Positions 26,365 through 35,238 of a stretch of DNA of 64,000 nucleotides are shown piece after piece; position 1 is the stretch's first letter, and every line of letters begins with the position of its first letter. The notes beneath the pieces were generated by a model, which was given only the letters and a program-made list of their open reading frames with translations, was not told the DNA's origin and did no database searches. The DNA is from Flavobacterium sp. CYK-55 (GTDB lineage: Bacteria > Bacteroidota > Bacteroidia > Flavobacteriales > Flavobacteriaceae). The DNA is taken from positions 118,180 through 182,179 of the forward strand of contig NZ_JAHCDK010000005.1 of NCBI RefSeq assembly GCF_018413465.1. The letters run 5' to 3'. A program made the position numbers and the translations under genes.

Positions 26365-29256
26365 ATGAAAAAGAATCTTTTATTGACATGGTTTATAGCG
26401 ATGTTTACCATGGTAGCATCGTCACAAGTAACTATTTCTCCGACTTCGTTTAATGTGACAGATCAAATTACCATTACGGTTTCATTTGCTAGTGCTACGT
26501 GTAATACCATGGGAACCAATCCGGCCAAAGTATACATGCATGCCGGTATTGGGAATGATGCTAATGCATTTGGTTTTTCAGTAGTAGGAAACTGGGGTCA
26601 GGACGACGGTGTTGGCCTCATGACCAACAACGGTAACGGAACTTGGAGCATGACCTTAACACCAAGTACTTATTTCAATTTAAGTGCAGCTCAACAATCT
26701 GGAGCTACCAAAATGGGTATGGTATTCAGAAATGCAACCGGTTCACAAACACTCAAAAAACCAACGGCTTGTTCTGATTTTATTTTCAATGTTGGTATTT
26801 TTCAATCTACTTTGATTTCACCAGCGCTCAATAGTGCCACGATACTCAACTCGGGTTCAAATCTTTCTATTCAAGCTTCTAATACCAACGGTGCAGCGAG
26901 TTATAATTTAAAGGCGAATGGCGTGAGCATCAGTACTGCACCGAACACTTCTTTTTTCTCGTTTAGCCATACCGGAATCACCCAAAATCAAAACTATGAA
27001 CTAGAAGTAACTCAAGGAACTTATGTTCAAGTTAAAAAGTTTTCGGTAATTATTAATCCGGGAACTATTTCTGAGGCCATGCCATCAGGCACTCTTGAAG
27101 ACGGCATCAATTACGATCCGTCGGATGCTACCAAAGCAACTTTAGTACTCAATGCACCATTTAAGGATTTTGTATACGTAGCCGGAAGCTTTAACAATTG
27201 GCAACCCAACGGAAGTTATGCCATGAAAAAAGACCCGGCTTCGGGTAAATTTTGGTTGCAACTTACAGGTTTAACACCTGATCAAGCATATTCGTTTCAA
27301 TATTGGGTTTGTGATGTAACCAGTCGTCCAACCAATTCTCCTGCCATTGTCAAAACAGCCGATCCGTTTTCAACTTTGGTATTGTCGCCTTTTGACGATC
27401 CCGAAATTGCATCTTTAGGGGTTTATCCGGGCCTTCCGTCTTATCCAACAGGACAAGAACGCGAGGTATCTGTGTTGCAAACCGGACCAAACGCATATTA
27501 CAATTATACTTGGAGCAGTGCTACCACCAACTTTGTAAAACCGCAAAAGAAAGACTTAGTCATTTATGAGGCGTTGGTTCGTGACTTTGACGCCAACCGA
27601 ACCTATCAAGATTTAATCAATCGTATTGATTATTTCAAAAACTTAAAAGTAAATGCAATTCAGCTCATGCCGGTGATGGAGTTTGAAGGAAATATGAGTT
27701 GGGGTTACAACAGCGTTTATCACATGGCACTTGACAAACGTTATGGGCCACCAGCTAAACTTAAAGAGTTCATTGATTTGTGTCACCAAAATGGGATTGC
27801 AGTAATTCTTGACGTAGCCTTGAACCACGTTTTTGGGCGTTCACCTCTGGTGCGTATGTGGATGACTGATACCGATGGTGACGGTTGGGACAACGGTGTA
27901 ACCTCTGAAAACCCATACTGTAATCAAGCAGCCATGCACTCATACAACGTGGGTACAGATTTGAATCACTTTAGAGAACCAGACAATTTGACCAATGTTT
28001 ATGTAACCAGAACCATCAGACATTGGATTCAAGAATATAAAATTGACGGTTTCCGTTGGGATTTAACCAAAGGGTTTACCAATGCTTGTCCGTCAAATGT
28101 TTCTGGAGGACAAGATGCTTGTACCAATAACTACCAAGCTGATCGTGTAGCTAAGCTCAAATGGTATGCAGATAAACAATGGGAATTAGATCCGAACTTC
28201 TTTGTGATTTTTGAGCACTTGGGAACAGGAGGTTCATACAATGAAGAAGTTGAATGGGCCAATTACCTTAAATCAGGTAACACAAAAGGAATCATGCAAT
28301 GGCGTAAAATGACTGATGCATACGCGAATTTGGTTAAAGGTAATGCTACCAATTTATCCGGAATAGCCGATGCTTCAGAACGTTTTGTAGGTTATGCCGA
28401 GAGTCATGATGAAGAGCGTGTGCTATACAAAGCTACTACAGAAACGGGTCAAACTCAAGGAGATTTGAATAAAGCACTTTTGAGAGCCTCAGCTATGGGC
28501 GCGGTTCATATCCTAGTTCCTGGGCCTAAAATGATTTGGCATTTTGGTGAATTAGGTTGGGAAAAATCACTCTGGACATGTAATAATGGCAATGTTTCAT
28601 TCAGCAATCCGGATTGTAAACTCGATACCAAACCACAGCCTCAATGGACTGATAACTGGTTAGGAAATGCCAATAGAAGCGCTATTTATAACAATTGGGC
28701 GCGACTCATCAACCTCAAGAAAACCGAAAATGTTTTTGAAAATGGTTCTTATGCTTGGAATTTTAGCTCTATCGGGCATCCGCGTCTCGATATTTGGACC
28801 AGTACCACTCAGACTTCTAATTTAAGTTATGTTTATGTGTTGACCAATTTTACCAACAACACTTATAATATAGCCGGCGGATTTCCATTTACTGGAACTT
28901 GGTATAATATGATGGATGACACCTCATTTAATGTAACAGATACCAATATGAGTATCAGCATTGAGCCGGGCGGGTTCAGAGTATTTGGTAACAAGGCTTC
29001 TACTTTGAGTGTTGACGCTATTGACATTTCAGAGGCCATTGCCGTTTATCCAAACCCAACACAAGATTATTTCCAAGTAAATACAGCTATCACAAAAGCA
29101 CAAGTATATTCAATTACCGGTCAAATGGTTAAAGAGTTTTCAGCTAAAGCAAGCGGAGAACAGTTTGGCATTTCGGAACTCAAAACGGGGATTTACTTGG
29201 TTAAAATAACCGATAACTTTGGGCGAGTTAAAACCACACGTCTGATTAAAGAGTAA
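26365..29256 (+). CDS. T9SS-secreted multi-domain GH13 alpha-amylase
   Basis: A 963-aa surface or secreted amylase. The start MKKNLLLTWFIAMFTMVASSQ gives a signal peptide; an in-frame ATG nine codons upstream lies at the hairpin and is rejected. Residues about 22-145 are a beta-rich module resembling SusE/SusF-type starch-binding domains, about 148-232 an Ig-like module, and about 250-345 a CBM48-like domain (VYVAGSFNNWQPNGSYAM). The GH13 barrel carries LDVALNH (482-488), DGFRWDLT (nucleophile Asp566), IFEHLG (Glu617) and ESHDEER (Asp682). The tail from about 893 (IAVYPNPTQDYF to TTRLIKE) is a type A T9SS sorting domain. It should start extracellular starch breakdown for the SusCDE system. 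Confidence 0.93.
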   Translation: MKKNLLLTWFIAMFTMVASSQVTISPTSFNVTDQITITVSFASATCNTMGTNPAKVYMHAGIGNDANAFGFSVVGNWGQDDGVGLMTNNGNGTWSMTLTPSTYFNLSAAQQSGATKMGMVFRNATGSQTLKKPTACSDFIFNVGIFQSTLISPALNSATILNSGSNLSIQASNTNGAASYNLKANGVSISTAPNTSFFSFSHTGITQNQNYELEVTQGTYVQVKKFSVIINPGTISEAMPSGTLEDGINYDPSDATKATLVLNAPFKDFVYVAGSFNNWQPNGSYAMKKDPASGKFWLQLTGLTPDQAYSFQYWVCDVTSRPTNSPAIVKTADPFSTLVLSPFDDPEIASLGVYPGLPSYPTGQEREVSVLQTGPNAYYNYTWSSATTNFVKPQKKDLVIYEALVRDFDANRTYQDLINRIDYFKNLKVNAIQLMPVMEFEGNMSWGYNSVYHMALDKRYGPPAKLKEFIDLCHQNGIAVILDVALNHVFGRSPLVRMWMTDTDGDGWDNGVTSENPYCNQAAMHSYNVGTDLNHFREPDNLTNVYVTRTIRHWIQEYKIDGFRWDLTKGFTNACPSNVSGGQDACTNNYQADRVAKLKWYADKQWELDPNFFVIFEHLGTGGSYNEEVEWANYLKSGNTKGIMQWRKMTDAYANLVKGNATNLSGIADASERFVGYAESHDEERVLYKATTETGQTQGDLNKALLRASAMGAVHILVPGPKMIWHFGELGWEKSLWTCNNGNVSFSNPDCKLDTKPQPQWTDNWLGNANRSAIYNNWARLINLKKTENVFENGSYAWNFSSIGHPRLDIWTSTTQTSNLSYVYVLTNFTNNTYNIAGGFPFTGTWYNMMDDTSFNVTDTNMSISIEPGGFRVFGNKASTLSVDAIDISEAIAVYPNPTQDYFQVNTAITKAQVYSITGQMVKEFSAKASGEQFGISELKTGIYLVKITDNFGRVKTTRLIKE

Positions 29257-29283
29257 GTTAGAGTTAGTTAATATTTTATTTTT

Positions 29284-29316
29284 GAAAAACCTTCCTTTTG
29301 GGAGGTTTTTCTTTTG
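29284..29316 (+). terminator. Terminator of the susCDE-amylase operon
   Basis: A 12-bp stem GAAAAACCTTCC / GGGAGGTTTTTC with one wobble pair and a short TTTT loop, followed by TTTTG. It lies 28 bases after the amylase stop codon. Confidence 0.82.
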
Positions 29317-29356
29317 TAAATCAAGGTCTAATATTTTTTCAGCACAAGTAAAATCT

Positions 29357-29364
29357 TACCTTTG
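29357..29364 (+). promoter_or_regulatory. Promoter -7 box of the AsmA-like gene
   Basis: TACCTTTG is a perfect TAnnTTTG box five bases before the ATG at 29369. This supports that ATG or one close to it over an upstream in-frame start inside the terminator, and implies an almost leaderless transcript. Confidence 0.6.
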
Positions 29365-29368
29365 TGTC

Positions 29369-32188
29369 ATGGAAAAAGAAAAAAAGAGCAAAATAGTCAA
29401 AGGCTTCAAGATTACGGTTCTTACCTTTTTGGGTATTTTATTGTTGATGTTTTTGTTGCCTATTTTGTTTCCGGGCAAAGTAGCCGAGGAAGTCAAGAAA
29501 TTTGCCAACGAAAAACTAGATGGAGAACTCAACTTCTCAGAAGCTGAGTTGTCTTTTTTCAATCATTTTCCATCGTTGACCCTGACGCTCAAAGATTTTA
29601 AACTCAATGGGTCGGCCCCTTATCGCAACGAAACTTTGGTGTCGGCAGGTGAGATTGCCTTCGGGATCAACGTCAAGAGTTTGATTTTTGACAGCACGGT
29701 CAAAATTGATAAAATCTTTCTCTCGCATGCGCTGATGAATGTTCATGTAAATGAAAAAGGCGAAGCAAATTATAATGTTTATGTTTCAGAAGCCGAAAAG
29801 CCCACCAGCAAAGATTCAAATACTTCGCTCAAGCTAGAGAAAATTTCTATTGAAGACAGCCATCTCATCTACAACGACCAATCGGTCAAAATGCTCGTTG
29901 ATGCCAAAGGTTTTAATTATATTGGTAAAGGTGATTTAGACCAAGCCATTTTTGATATATATACTGAAGCCGAAATAGATTCACTTAACTTGACCTACGA
30001 TCACAAACAATATTTACTGAACAAAAAGGTCAAAGCCGACCTAATTACCAAAATCAATACTAATTCATTGGCGTTTGTTTTTGAACAAAACAACCTCAAA
30101 ATCAATAAACTTCCGGTTGAGTTTACGGGCAAATTTGACTTTCTCAAGAACGGTTACGACATGGATTTCAGTATCAAATCAACCGATAGTCGTTTGAATG
30201 ATTTCTTTACCGCGCTTCCGCCCGAATACGTTACTTGGCTCGAGAAAACCAAAGTCAAAGGCTCTACTGATATCGGTCTTTCGCTCAAAGGGCAATACAT
30301 CGCCTCGCAAAACAAAAGTCCTGATATGAATTTCAATATGAAAATTCGCGATGGGCATATAGAATACAAAAATGCACCATATCCGCTTTCGAACATTTTC
30401 TTGAATTTTGACACCAAGATTCCGGCTTTGAATCCTGACCGTATTCAGGTAAGTGTTGATTCATTGTTTTTTAATGTCGGAAAAGACTATCTCAAAGCGA
30501 TTGTCAAAGCGCGAGGGCTCAAAAAGCCGGTTATAGAAGCCAATCTGCAAGCCTCGCTTGATTTGAAAAAACTCGATCAAGCCGCCGGTTTACAAAACAT
30601 GGATTTAAGCGGATTGCTCAAAATGAATGTTATTTCAAAAGGCGTCTACAACAAAGAGCAATCGATTTTTCCGGTGACTAAAGGAACTGTTTTGCTCAAA
30701 AATGCGCGCATTCAAACGCAATATTATCCAAAACCTATTACCAATATCAACTTGTTGGCTTCATTGTTTAACGGCAACGGAACTTTTGCGCAAACCCAAC
30801 TCATCATCAATCCGGCTTCGTTTAATTTTGAAGGTAAACCGTTTTATCTAAAAGCTAGTTTTAAAAATTTTGACGATGTTGCCTATAATCTAAAAGCCAA
30901 AGGCAGTGTAGATTTGGCGCGTGTTTACAAGGTTTTTCCGATAGAAGGCCTTGATGTAAAAGGTTTTGTCAAAGCTGATGTAGCCTTTAAAGGAACGCAA
31001 AGCGATGCCGTAGCCGGTCGTTACAACAAACTTCAGAATAGCGGAACGCTTGAACTCAAAAACATCAGAACCCAAAGCGCATATTTACCCAAACCTTTTG
31101 TCATCAATCAAGGTGTATTTAAGTTTCAGCAAGACAAAATGTTTTTCAATAATTTCATGGCGGCTTACGGAGCATCTGATTTTAAGATGGATGGTTATTT
31201 GCAAAATGTCATCAATTTTGTGTTGTCTGATCGCGAAGTGCTCAAAGGAAAATTCAATTTGACATCCAATTATATTAAGGTAGATGAATTCATGTCGGGA
31301 ACGACGAGTGAATCAGCCACAACTAAAACATCAACCACCCAAGCGCCGGCCGCCCAACAAACCGGTGTGGTGGTGATTCCACCGAATTTTGATTTACAGT
31401 TTACAGCTCATGCAGCTCAAGTAGATTTTCAAGGATTAAACCTGACCCAATCACACGGAAATCTATCGGTCAACAAAAGCAAACTTTCACTCCAAAATAC
31501 AGGTTTCAGCATTATTGATTGTCCGGTGAATATGAATGCTGCTTATGTGAGCGAAACACCCACGCGCGCTGCCTTTGACTTTAAAATTAAAGCTGAAGAT
31601 TTTGACATCAAACGCGCTTATGATGAAATCAAGATGTTTCGCGAGATGGTTTCAGCGGCCGAAAAAGCCCAAGGAAAAGTTTCATTAGATTATGCTGTTT
31701 CTGGCAAACTCGACGGCAATATGCAACCCATTTATCCTTCGATTAAAGGTGGAGGTGTCTTGTCGGTTAGACAAGTAAAAATGCGCGGTTTCAGAATGTT
31801 CGGAGCTGTGAGTGATAAAACCCACACCGATGCCATTCGCAATCCTGATTTGAGTAAAGTTGACATCAAAACCACGATTAAAAACAATATCATCACCATT
31901 GAACGATTCAAGTTTAAAGTTTCGGGCTTTAGGCCGCGCATTGAAGGTACCACCAGTTTTGATGGCAAACTCAATATCAAAATGCGTCTCGGATTACCGC
32001 CATTGGGCATCATCGGAATTCCGCTCACAATAACCGGAACCAAAGATGCGCCAAAAGTAAAATTGGGCCGAAAGGGCGAGGATATTGAAGAGACACCATA
32101 CCAAGACACGCCTCAATCGGAGCAAATTAAAGACGGAGGTCAAATAGTACAACCGGAGCCCAGTACAAATTCTTCATCAACCCATTGA
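29369..32188 (+). CDS. AsmA-like envelope protein
   Basis: A 939-aa protein of the AsmA/DUF748 type. It begins MEKEKKSKIVKGFKITVLTF, a basic N-terminus followed by one transmembrane helix (about 15-36), and the rest is a long repeated beta-rich periplasmic region. AsmA-typical text includes NEKLDGELNFSEAELSFFNHFPSLTLTLKDFKL (about 52-84) and a C-terminal IKMRLGLPPLGIIGIPLTITGTKDAPKVKLG, as in AsmA C-terminal regions. AsmA relatives are bridge-like proteins implicated in phospholipid transfer to the outer membrane. A low-complexity Ser/Thr/Ala/Gln patch (about residues 646-665) interrupts it. The tail is polar and probably disordered. It is a single-gene unit. Confidence 0.82.
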   Translation: MEKEKKSKIVKGFKITVLTFLGILLLMFLLPILFPGKVAEEVKKFANEKLDGELNFSEAELSFFNHFPSLTLTLKDFKLNGSAPYRNETLVSAGEIAFGINVKSLIFDSTVKIDKIFLSHALMNVHVNEKGEANYNVYVSEAEKPTSKDSNTSLKLEKISIEDSHLIYNDQSVKMLVDAKGFNYIGKGDLDQAIFDIYTEAEIDSLNLTYDHKQYLLNKKVKADLITKINTNSLAFVFEQNNLKINKLPVEFTGKFDFLKNGYDMDFSIKSTDSRLNDFFTALPPEYVTWLEKTKVKGSTDIGLSLKGQYIASQNKSPDMNFNMKIRDGHIEYKNAPYPLSNIFLNFDTKIPALNPDRIQVSVDSLFFNVGKDYLKAIVKARGLKKPVIEANLQASLDLKKLDQAAGLQNMDLSGLLKMNVISKGVYNKEQSIFPVTKGTVLLKNARIQTQYYPKPITNINLLASLFNGNGTFAQTQLIINPASFNFEGKPFYLKASFKNFDDVAYNLKAKGSVDLARVYKVFPIEGLDVKGFVKADVAFKGTQSDAVAGRYNKLQNSGTLELKNIRTQSAYLPKPFVINQGVFKFQQDKMFFNNFMAAYGASDFKMDGYLQNVINFVLSDREVLKGKFNLTSNYIKVDEFMSGTTSESATTKTSTTQAPAAQQTGVVVIPPNFDLQFTAHAAQVDFQGLNLTQSHGNLSVNKSKLSLQNTGFSIIDCPVNMNAAYVSETPTRAAFDFKIKAEDFDIKRAYDEIKMFREMVSAAEKAQGKVSLDYAVSGKLDGNMQPIYPSIKGGGVLSVRQVKMRGFRMFGAVSDKTHTDAIRNPDLSKVDIKTTIKNNIITIERFKFKVSGFRPRIEGTTSFDGKLNIKMRLGLPPLGIIGIPLTITGTKDAPKVKLGRKGEDIEETPYQDTPQSEQIKDGGQIVQPEPSTNSSSTH

Positions 32189-32262
32189 CAAACGCCACAA
32201 AAGCAAACGCAGCAATAAATAAAGATTCAAGCGTAAAAATTTCTATTTTACACCGAGACTTT

Positions 32263-32270
32263 TACCTTTG
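32263..32270 (+). promoter_or_regulatory. Promoter -7 box of the malic enzyme gene
   Basis: TACCTTTG is a perfect TAnnTTTG box 24 bases before the ATG at 32295. An in-frame TTG overlaps it and cannot be the start. Confidence 0.65.
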
Positions 32271-32294
32271 TCGGTCGGAATAAATCCCAACAGC

Positions 32295-34592
32295 ATGAAC
32301 AGAAACAGCAAACGCAGAGAAGCTTTACTATACCACGCAAAACCTACGCCCGGGAAAATCAAAATAGTTCCCACCAAAAAATACGCAACCCAACGCGATT
32401 TGTCCTTGGCTTATTCACCGGGTGTGGCTGAGCCTTGTTTAGAAATTGCCAAAGATGTCAATAATGTTTATAAATATACCTCAAAAGGAAATTTAGTAGC
32501 GGTTATTTCAAATGGAACGGCTGTTTTGGGTCTGGGTGATATTGGTCCGGAAGCTTCAAAACCCGTTATGGAAGGCAAGGCATTGTTGTTTAAAATCTTT
32601 GCAGATATAGATGGATTTGACATTGAAGTAGGTACCAAAGACATTGAAGAATTCATTCAAACGGTTAAAAATATAGCGCCCACTTTTGGCGGTATTAACC
32701 TAGAAGATATCAAAGCGCCAGAGTCTTTTGAAATTGAAAGGCGTTTGGTAGAAGAGCTCAATATTCCGGTCATGCACGATGATCAGCACGGTACGGCAAT
32801 CATTTCGTCGGCAGCTTTACTCAATGCGCTTGAGTTGGCTGAGAAAAAAATTGACCGCGTTAAAGTAGTCGTTTCAGGAGCGGGTTCAGCAGCGCTGGCG
32901 TGTGCCAACTTGTATGTAATGTTGGGTGTTCAACCTAAAAATATTATCATGTTTGACAAAGAAGGTGTTTTGCATACCGGCAGAACCGATTTGTCAGATT
33001 TGCAAAAAAAATATACCGCCGGAAAAGCCGGAATCAATATGGCCGAAGCATTGGTAGGTGCCGATGTTTTTTTAGGTTTGTCAGCCGGAAATATTTTATC
33101 ACCTGAAATGTTACTCGATATGTCGCGTAACCCGATTGTGTTTGCCATGGCCAATCCCATTCCGGAGATTGATTATCAATTAGCCATCGATACCCGCGAT
33201 GATATCATCATGGCTACAGGTCGTTCAGACCATCCGAATCAAGTAAACAATGTTTTGGGTTTTCCTTATATATTTAGAGGAGCTTTAGATGTTCGGGCCA
33301 CCAAAATCAACGAAGAAATGAAAATGGCAGCGGTGCATGCGTTAGCAGCCTTGGCCAAAGAAAGTGTACCCGAACAAGTCAACATAGCCTATGGCGAAAC
33401 CAAATTGGTTTTTGGTCGAGATTATATTATTCCTAAACCATTTGACCCGCGTTTGATTACTACCGTAGCGCCTGCAGTTGCTAAAGCTGCTATGGATTCA
33501 GGAGTGGCGTTGCATCCGATTCAAGATTGGGATGAATACCGAGATGAGCTCATGGAACGTTTGGGCTCTGACAATAAAATGGTTCGATTGCTGACCAATC
33601 GCGCTAAAACTGATCCAAAACGTGTAGTTTTTGCAGAGGCAGATCATCTAGATGTGCTTAAGGCGGCACAAATTGTACATGAGGAAGGTATTGGCAAGCC
33701 TATTTTGTTGGGTAATCGAGAACTCATTTTAGAACTCAAAGAAGAGTTGGGCTTTGATGCAGATGTACCTATCTATGACCCAAAAACAAAAGAAGAAGAT
33801 GCGCGTAGATTGCGTTATGCCGATATGTTTTGGAAGTCACGTCAGCGCAGAGGAATTTCTTTGCTTGATGCCCAAAAATGGATGCGAGAGCGCAATTATT
33901 TTGCCGCAATGATGGTCAATGAAGGCGAGGCTGATGCACTAGTGACGGGGTATTCACGCAGTTATCCGTCGGCGGTAAAACCCATTATGCAACTCATAGG
34001 TAAAGCTCCGGGCATTTCACTCATTGCTACAACCAATATGATGATGACCAATCGCGGCCCGATGTTTTTGTCTGATACGGCTATCAATCCAAATCCTACA
34101 GCCGATGACCTGGCTAAAATAGCACTTATGACCGCTAAAACAATTCGTATGTTTGGTATGGAACCGGTCATTGCGATGGTGTCATTTTCAAATTTTGGCT
34201 CGGCTACTGACTCGAGTGCTTCAAAGGTGCGCGAGGCGGTTTCTTATTTGCATAATTATTATCCTGATTTGGTTGTTGATGGCGAAATTCAAGCTGATTT
34301 TGCTTTGAACCCGGATATGTTAAAGGCTAAGTTTCCTTTTTCAAAATTGGCCGGAAAAAAAGTAAATACGCTCATTTTTCCGAATTTGGAATCGGCCAAT
34401 ATTACCTATAAATTGCTTAAGGAATTGTATAAAGTTGATTCAATTGGACCCATTGTCATGGGGCTTGATAAACCGGTACATATTTTTCAGTTGGGCGCTA
34501 GTGTTGAAGAAATGGTCAACATGGCCGCAGTAGCTGTGGTAGACGCCCAAGAGAAGATAAAAAAATTAAAGAATTTTAATATTAAATTTTAA
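32295..34592 (+). CDS. maeB: NADP-dependent malic enzyme with C-terminal phosphotransacetylase-like domain
   Basis: A 765-aa fused protein, the usual MaeB length. Residues 1 to about 430 form the malic enzyme (malate to pyruvate, CO2 and NADPH), with the segment [12 protein letters not shown] (about 37-48), the NAD(P) loop [15 protein letters not shown] (about 192-206) and MHDDQHGTA (about 157-165). Residues about 440-765 resemble phosphate acetyl/butyryltransferase ([28 protein letters not shown] region), a domain that in E. coli MaeB is thought to be regulatory rather than catalytic. The start follows the promoter box. It is a stand-alone gene upstream of ruvA. Confidence 0.93.
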   Translation: MNRNSKRREALLYHAKPTPGKIKIVPTKKYATQRDLSLAYSPGVAEPCLEIAKDVNNVYKYTSKGNLVAVISNGTAVLGLGDIGPEASKPVMEGKALLFKIFADIDGFDIEVGTKDIEEFIQTVKNIAPTFGGINLEDIKAPESFEIERRLVEELNIPVMHDDQHGTAIISSAALLNALELAEKKIDRVKVVVSGAGSAALACANLYVMLGVQPKNIIMFDKEGVLHTGRTDLSDLQKKYTAGKAGINMAEALVGADVFLGLSAGNILSPEMLLDMSRNPIVFAMANPIPEIDYQLAIDTRDDIIMATGRSDHPNQVNNVLGFPYIFRGALDVRATKINEEMKMAAVHALAALAKESVPEQVNIAYGETKLVFGRDYIIPKPFDPRLITTVAPAVAKAAMDSGVALHPIQDWDEYRDELMERLGSDNKMVRLLTNRAKTDPKRVVFAEADHLDVLKAAQIVHEEGIGKPILLGNRELILELKEELGFDADVPIYDPKTKEEDARRLRYADMFWKSRQRRGISLLDAQKWMRERNYFAAMMVNEGEADALVTGYSRSYPSAVKPIMQLIGKAPGISLIATTNMMMTNRGPMFLSDTAINPNPTADDLAKIALMTAKTIRMFGMEPVIAMVSFSNFGSATDSSASKVREAVSYLHNYYPDLVVDGEIQADFALNPDMLKAKFPFSKLAGKKVNTLIFPNLESANITYKLLKELYKVDSIGPIVMGLDKPVHIFQLGASVEEMVNMAAVAVVDAQEKIKKLKNFNIKF

Positions 34593-34627
34593 GCACAAAG
34601 GGCAAAAGGCTAATTAAAGTTTTTTGT

Positions 34628-34635
34628 TATATTTG
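34628..34635 (+). promoter_or_regulatory. Promoter -7 box of ruvA-sprA
   Basis: TATATTTG is a perfect TAnnTTTG box 18 bases upstream of the ruvA ATG. Because sprA begins three bases after the ruvA stop, this promoter probably serves both. Confidence 0.62.
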
Positions 34636-34653
34636 GACAGCTTTTAGAAGATA

Positions 34654-35235
34654 ATGATAGCGCATATTCAAGGAAAATTGGTTGAAAAATCACCTACCGA
34701 AGTAGTTATTGACTGCGGTGGCGTTGGCTATCAGATTCATATCTCACTGCATACATACAGTTTGCTTCCTCAATCAGATTTTATCAAATTATACACCTAT
34801 CTTCAAGTTAAAGAAGATGCGCATACGTTGTTTGGTTTTGTTGAAAAATCAGAACGTGAAATATTTAAAATGCTTTTGTCGGTTTCAGGAATCGGAGCCA
34901 GTATTGCTCGTACGATGCTCTCATCGCTTGAACCCAAACAAATTATTCAAGCTTTGGCCAGTGGTGATGTTGGGCTTATTCAGTCAGTAAAAGGAATCGG
35001 AGGCAAAACGGCACAACGCGCTATACTTGATCTCAAAGAAAAGGTGTTAAAACTATATGATTTAGATGAAGTTTCGACTCTAGCAAGCAATACAAACAAA
35101 GAAGAAGCGTTATCAGCACTGGAAGTTTTGGGCTTTAACAAAAAATTGGCAGAAAAAGTTGTAGATAAAATTGTCTTACAAGATGCTTCAGCCAGCGTCG
35201 AAGCTATTATCAAACAGGCACTAAAAAATTTATAA
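34654..35235 (+). CDS. ruvA: Holliday junction DNA helicase subunit RuvA
   Basis: A 193-aa cytosolic DNA-binding protein that holds Holliday junctions and loads RuvB. The OB-fold N-terminus MIAHIQGKLVEKSPTEVVID is typical, followed by helix-hairpin-helix motifs LLSVSGIGASIARTML (about 76-91) and IQSVKGIGGKTAQRAILDLKEK (about 109-130), and a C-terminal RuvB-binding domain (EALSALEVLGFNKKLAEKVV). Length matches the family. Its stop is three bases before the sprA start, so sprA expression may depend on ruvA transcription and translation. Confidence 0.96.
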   Translation: MIAHIQGKLVEKSPTEVVIDCGGVGYQIHISLHTYSLLPQSDFIKLYTYLQVKEDAHTLFGFVEKSEREIFKMLLSVSGIGASIARTMLSSLEPKQIIQALASGDVGLIQSVKGIGGKTAQRAILDLKEKVLKLYDLDEVSTLASNTNKEEALSALEVLGFNKKLAEKVVDKIVLQDASASVEAIIKQALKNL

Positions 35236-35238
35236 TAC

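Noticed and set aside
29282..29368. Longer start for the AsmA-like gene
   Set aside because: It would start inside the terminator of the preceding operon and upstream of the promoter box.
32268..32294. TTG start for malic enzyme
   Set aside because: The codon overlaps the -7 box, so it cannot be on the transcript; ATG 32295 fits.
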